Shown here: positions 63,100 to 64,000 of the stretch, piece after piece
How the letters are laid out: every line of letters starts with the position of its first letter
How positions within the stretch are numbered: position 1 is the stretch's first letter
Assembly (NCBI GenBank): GCA_050084515.1
Contig: CM114275.1
Coordinates: 27,280,001 to 27,344,000 of the forward strand
DNA length: 64,000 bases
Reading direction: 5' to 3'
DNA from: Blasia pusilla
Lineage: Eukaryota; Marchantiophyta; Marchantiopsida; Blasiales
Translations under genes and position numbers: made by a program
The notes under the pieces: model-generated
What the model saw: only the letters and a program-made list of their open reading frames with translations
Told to the model about the DNA's origin: nothing
Databases searched by the model: none

Positions 63100-63593
63100 T
63101 GCAACCTATCGGTTTCTGTCTGGTTGCACCAGAGAGTCATGAACAGAGAGTGCAACATGTCGGACTCCGATGGGTTGCAACACTCTCGGGAGATTTCAAG
63201 GATGCCTCATCCGTCGGAGTCCGACGGGTTGCAAAAATCGCTTTGACTTGCAATCTCTTTGACAAAAAATATATTTCCTGCAACCCGTCGGACTCTGACG
63301 GATTGGGCATCCTTGAAATCTCTCGGGAGTGTTGCAACCCATCGGAGTCCGACGGGTTGCGCAATGGCCCTATAAAGTTGGAATTGGGCGCCTAAAAGCA
63401 AGCTCTTGGACTCCGACGACTTGCCCTGGGGGGAAAATGCAACCCGTCGGAGTCCGACGAGTTGCTTTTCGCCAAAAGTATCCAAAAAATAGGGGAGAGT
63501 CCAGCAACTCGTCGGACTCTGACGAGTTGCTTTAAAGCATCGGATGATTTCTTACCCCTCATTGTGCAACTCGTCGGAGTCCGACGGATTGCA
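63100..63593. repeat. dyad cluster 8 (fused intron of right cargo gene)
   Basis: About nine copies, the counterparts of part of cluster 3. Several, such as 63,334-63,360 and 63,439-63,465, differ from a perfect dyad at one position. Confidence 0.92.
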
Positions 63594-64000
63594 GAACAAA
63601 TAAATCATGCAGTGTGGAATCTCCTACCTCACAAAAATGGTCAATATCGAGTTTATGGCTTGCCTCTGGAGCCCTCTGGAGTTCGGAATTTCCTAGTGCA
63701 CCAAGCTCTACGTTTGCCACTCCCAGCTCTGTAGATCCGGCATCGACTCCAACTTCACACGTTCGTAACAATGTTGTACTTCCTGAAGACATTCCGCATG
63801 TCGTCAACCTCAGTGGATCTGTCGAACACCATCTGGGCCCTGCCTCTACGTACGCGTTCATCTTGCGAGTATCAAGCAATTGTTTGTTGTCATCTCTGCC
63901 CTTTAAAATGTTCAAGCACATTCTTGTTGACAAGCTTTTGCCCACGTACAATGGTAATTGCATTTTTGAGTTTCCTCCACTTGTTGGTCCTGCTCAAAAG

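Larger units (their letters stand above)
59482..63964 (-). pseudogene. ParB-like / DNA methyltransferase-like element gene, right copy (runs off the window)
   Basis: Exon A (63,964-63,628) ends with a phase-0 GTAGGAG donor that fits the exon B acceptor of the left copy, but exon B with the ParB-like box is deleted here. Intron 1 acceptor TTTGCAG is kept at about 63,071. The next exon has KKKTWANTFIS, LEPRENVSVLEWAKF and, at about 61,340, VDLLIADLPSGF (motif IV-like). The intron 2 acceptor reads AA instead of AG at 60,334-60,335. The motif I block is eroded to LVNLVFDLVGLSRLS then LCLQG. A last block (59,730-59,482) ends in the acidic DDEAEEIID. Stops, frame changes and an inverted duplication at 62,005-62,069 complete the damage. 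The start lies beyond the window. Confidence 0.5.

Noticed and set aside
31770-63593. CRISPR-like array interpretation of the repeated dyads
   Set aside because: Spacing is irregular, copies are degenerate, and they sit in spliced introns of a eukaryotic transposon with no cas-type genes.
36492-63964. Bacterial or phage contamination carrying a ParB-methyltransferase gene
   Set aside because: The gene has GT-AG introns, lies in two inverted copies joined to plant-type transposons, and shares its repeats with the transposase introns.

Overview
The window looks like a piece of a land-plant nuclear genome. It has one well-preserved host gene, a split CER3/WAX2-type cuticular wax gene with 11 exons and GT-AG introns, and around it a dense, nested landscape of decayed transposable elements: non-LTR, Ty3/gypsy, copia-like and Mutator-like. 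The style of the SWIM-finger transposase and of the non-LTR reverse transcriptase suggests a non-flowering plant (bryophyte, lycophyte or fern), but the species cannot be told from the sequence.

Layout. About 1-6.46 kb is AT-rich with no recognisable gene. 6.47-8.55 kb is a 5'-truncated, mutated non-LTR retrotransposon (minus strand). 8.55-12.85 kb holds no gene I recognise. 12,852-18,257 is the CER3 gene (+), whose 11 exons join in frame to 630 codons; intron 9 carries a small 3' fragment of the same non-LTR family. 18.4-19.7 kb and 23.35-25.57 kb contain coding-like blocks I cannot name. 22.2-23.1 kb is a degenerate repeat array with short GGAACT dyads. 28.7-29.5 kb is a gag fragment that ends in a 160-bp fold-back.

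From 29,697 to the right end the window is dominated by one unusual Mutator-like element family. Two transposase copies lie head to head (arms about 29.7-32.9 and 32.9-36.46 kb). They carry an N-terminal zinc cluster, a DDE-type core and a C-terminal SWIM finger. Next comes a second element gene in two inverted copies (36.5-43.2 kb, plus; 59.5-64.0 kb, minus, running off the window). I read this gene as a ParB-like box followed by a degenerate beta-class-like DNA amino-methyltransferase: a DLPS-like motif IV, then a PGDLVFD...SGA motif I. Both copies are pseudogenes, broken in different places.

The most unusual signal is a family of short dyads: the half-site GCAACCCGTCGGA, one centre base, then its reverse complement. 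Roughly 60-75 recognisable copies sit in eight clusters. They fill the introns and 3' flanks of this element's two genes and are absent from its exons, from the LTRs and from the CER3 region. Several variant copies carry matching changes in both arms.

The interval between the inverted cargo copies is packed with LTR elements. These are a damaged gypsy element (48.5-58.1 kb, minus, no visible 3' LTR), solo LTRs of two families (A and B) with target-site duplications, and a copia-like solo LTR nested inside a solo LTR. Because the cargo gene is present twice, the uninterrupted arm preserves the empty site for two of these insertions and the ancestral state of one palindromic template-switch mutation.
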